Of a DNA stretch of 7,706 bases, positions 6,136 to 7,706 are shown one piece after another. Source of the DNA: Flavobacteriaceae bacterium (GTDB taxonomy: Bacteria; Bacteroidota; Bacteroidia; Flavobacteriales; Flavobacteriaceae); NCBI GenBank assembly GCA_002687665.1, contig NZAX01000102.1, forward strand, positions 1 to 7,706. Reading direction: 5' to 3'. Position 1 is the first letter of the stretch. Every line of letters begins with the position of its first letter. A program made the position numbers and the translations under genes. The notes under the pieces were generated by a model. That model had not been told where the DNA came from. It searched no databases and was given only the letters and a program-made list of their open reading frames with translations.

Positions 6136-7208
6136 TGAATACACCACACTACACAAAGATTCATAATAGATTTCAACTCAAAGGATACTATTTTTCTGCA
6201 GATGAATTGAAGGACATAGGCTATGATTTTATCAAAGAAGGTGTCCCTTATGAGGTTGCTATTGGAAAATTCATCATGGATTGGATGGACAAAGAGGAAT
6301 TTATCAATGTTAAAACATCGGGTTCTACAGGAGATCCAAAGATCATTAAACTCTCAAAACAAGCGATGGTTAACTCAGCAATTCGAACCGGAGATTTTTT
6401 TGATGTTCAAATAGGTGATTCAGCTTTACATTGTTTGCCCGCTGATTTTATTGCTGGAAAAATGATGTTAGTTCGTGCGATGATTTTAGGATTGTCATTG
6501 GACTTAGTTCAACCCACCACTCAACCCATGAGGGATGTCTACAGTTCATATGATTTTGCTGCAATGACTCCTTTGCAAGCTCACCATAGTTTAGGAAGAC
6601 TCCACCAAATCAAAACTCTTATCATTGGTGGGGCTCCGATTTATCCCGAATTGTATGATAAATTAGTTTCCTTACATGACAATTGTTACGAGACATATGG
6701 CATGACGGAGACCATTACTCATATTGCAGCTTCAAAACTTTCGTTTCCTAAAAAACCTTTCCGTGCCTTAGATGGGATTCATCTTAATGTTGATGGACAG
6801 GGATGCCTTGTTGTAGATGCTCCAGATATAACAGATCAATTGATCCAAACCAATGATTTAGTTGAAATTCACAACAAAAAAACCTTTACTTACTTAGGAA
6901 GAAGAGACAATGTTATTAATAGTGGTGGTGTCAAAATTTCACCAGAGGTTGTTGAACAAAAATTAGCTAACTATATTCAATTTCCTTTTTTTCTGTATGG
7001 TATTCCTGACAAAGTTTTGGGTCAGAAACTTATAATGGTTGTGGAGGGTGATAGTGTACGTGTCAAAGAGGCAGAGAAACAGATAGCAGTGATTAAGACC
7101 TTGGAGAAATTCGAAGTGCCAAAGGCTTTTTATTTTGTTTCAAAAATTTTAAGAAATAACGGAAAATACATGAGGAGTAAAACTGTTAGGACATTAGAAA
7201 TCTCTTAA
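6135..7208 (+). CDS. menE: o-Succinylbenzoate--CoA ligase MenE, compact form
   Basis: ANL-superfamily adenylating enzyme that activates o-succinylbenzoate with ATP and then forms OSB-CoA, the MenB substrate. In 357 residues it keeps the P-loop TSGSTGDPK (61-69), ETYGMTET (186-193), Asp241 in QTND (usually TGD; contacts the ribose), the hinge region YLGRRDNVINSGGVKISPE (253-271), and the C-terminal domain with a likely catalytic Lys344 in RNNGKYMR. It is about 100 residues shorter than E. coli MenE (451). The deficit is mainly before the P-loop, which normally sits much further in, so the N-terminal subdomain is reduced. The reading frame is clean and the C-terminal domain is complete, so this looks like a natural compact form, not a damaged gene. 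The ATG overlaps the previous stop (TAATG). The end converges with the - strand gene, sharing TTAA. Confidence 0.92.
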   Translation: MNTPHYTKIHNRFQLKGYYFSADELKDIGYDFIKEGVPYEVAIGKFIMDWMDKEEFINVKTSGSTGDPKIIKLSKQAMVNSAIRTGDFFDVQIGDSALHCLPADFIAGKMMLVRAMILGLSLDLVQPTTQPMRDVYSSYDFAAMTPLQAHHSLGRLHQIKTLIIGGAPIYPELYDKLVSLHDNCYETYGMTETITHIAASKLSFPKKPFRALDGIHLNVDGQGCLVVDAPDITDQLIQTNDLVEIHNKKTFTYLGRRDNVINSGGVKISPEVVEQKLANYIQFPFFLYGIPDKVLGQKLIMVVEGDSVRVKEAEKQIAVIKTLEKFEVPKAFYFVSKILRNNGKYMRSKTVRTLEIS

Positions 7209-7706
7209 ACCTGAAGGATGCCCATATTAAATTTCCTCTTTATAGGTGAGTGATTTGCTGCCTCGATCCCGATACTAATCCATTTTCGAGTTTCTATTGG
7301 GTCAATGATGGCATCAGTCCACATTCTGGCAGCAGCATAATAGTCACGTGTTTGTTTATCGTATCGAGATTTGATTTCTTTTAAGAGTTTTTTTTCTTTT
7401 TTAGGATCAATTTTTTCACCTTCCTTTTGGAGTTTTGATTTTTCAATTTGCATCAAAACTTTGGCAGCCTGTTCGCCTCCCATTACAGCTATTTTAGAAC
7501 CTGGCCATGATAGAGTCATTCTTGGATCAAAGGCCTTACCACACATGGCATAATTACCTGCACCGTTGGAATTGCCTATGACAACCGTAAACTTTGGCAC
7601 CACTGAGTTAGCCATAGCGTTGACCATTTTTGCTCCGTCTTTAATGATACCATTGTGTTCAGCTTTACTGCACACCATAAAACCGGTAACATCTTGTAAA
7701 AAGACC
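7205..7706 (-). CDS. Acyl-CoA carboxylase beta (carboxyltransferase) subunit, C-terminal part
   Basis: The 3' portion of a biotin-dependent acyl-CoA carboxylase carboxyltransferase subunit, which moves carboxybiotin CO2 to an acyl-CoA. About 166 residues are visible and the start lies beyond the right edge; the Met at 7678 is internal. Readable motifs are FLQDVTGFM (7703-7677), GIIKDGAKMVNAM, GNSNGAGNYAMCGKAFDPR (a crotonase-type oxyanion loop, with Asn where relatives often have Tyr), WPGSKIAVMGGEQAA, then a Lys/Glu-rich helical stretch, YYAAARMWTDAIIDPIETR and a short tail ending in MGILQV. The Tyr-Ala-Ala-Ala-Arg-x-Trp-x-Asp-x-x-Ile-Asp-Pro pattern and the long Lys-rich insert resemble methylcrotonyl-CoA carboxylase beta subunits (leucine breakdown). 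Propionyl- or geranyl-CoA carboxylase relatives cannot be excluded from this piece. The stop TAA (7207-7205) overlaps the menE stop. No link to menaquinone synthesis is expected. Confidence 0.9.
   Translation of the reverse strand, partial: VFLQDVTGFMVCSKAEHNGIIKDGAKMVNAMANSVVPKFTVVIGNSNGAGNYAMCGKAFDPRMTLSWPGSKIAVMGGEQAAKVLMQIEKSKLQKEGEKIDPKKEKKLLKEIKSRYDKQTRDYYAAARMWTDAIIDPIETRKWISIGIEAANHSPIKRKFNMGILQV

Noticed and set aside
7385..7415. T-rich stretch downstream of menE as the operon terminator
   Set aside because: No convincing hairpin precedes the T-runs, and they are explained by Lys codons of the opposite-strand carboxylase gene.
7371..7553. 60-codon + strand frame rich in Ser/Phe opposite the carboxylase gene
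   Set aside because: It is the complement of the Lys-rich carboxylase segment; the T-rich codons explain the Phe/Ser composition.

Overview
The window reads as an AT-rich bacterial chromosome segment, most likely from the Bacteroidota and probably a Flavobacteriaceae-type marine or environmental species. This rests on the protein style, the gene order, the lack of recognisable Shine-Dalgarno sequences before the starts, and the densely packed genes. I assigned it from memory of these families, not from a database search.

Positions 1-7208 on the + strand hold a compact menaquinone (vitamin K2) biosynthesis operon in the order menF (3' half only) - menD - menB - menA - menC - CPBP-family membrane protease - menE. 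The largest gap is 54 nt (menF-menD). From menB onward the genes are 5 nt apart or overlap: menA/menC and menC/CPBP share ATGA, and CPBP/menE share TAATG. This suggests one transcript with translational coupling. On the - strand, from the right edge to 7205, lies the 3' part of an acyl-CoA carboxylase beta (carboxyltransferase) subunit gene. It converges on menE, and the two stop codons sit on the same TTAA palindrome.

Pathway logic: MenF turns chorismate into isochorismate. MenD adds a succinyl-semialdehyde unit from 2-oxoglutarate to give SEPHCHC. A MenH-type lyase, not in this window, should release pyruvate. MenC dehydrates SHCHC to o-succinylbenzoate (OSB), MenE makes OSB-CoA, and MenB closes the second ring to DHNA-CoA. 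A thioesterase, also not in this window, should release DHNA. MenA prenylates DHNA at the membrane, and a methyltransferase (MenG/UbiE, not here) would finish the quinone. The CPBP protein has no place in the known pathway and is the most open question here.

I see no tRNA, rRNA, CRISPR array, insertion sequence or gene-free stretch longer than 54 nt. The non-gene structures worth noting are a hairpin plus T-tract inside menD, oriented as a terminator for antisense transcription, and a run of eight G in menD's cofactor motif. The window is mostly core metabolism; I found no convincing undescribed system beyond the protease embedded in the operon.
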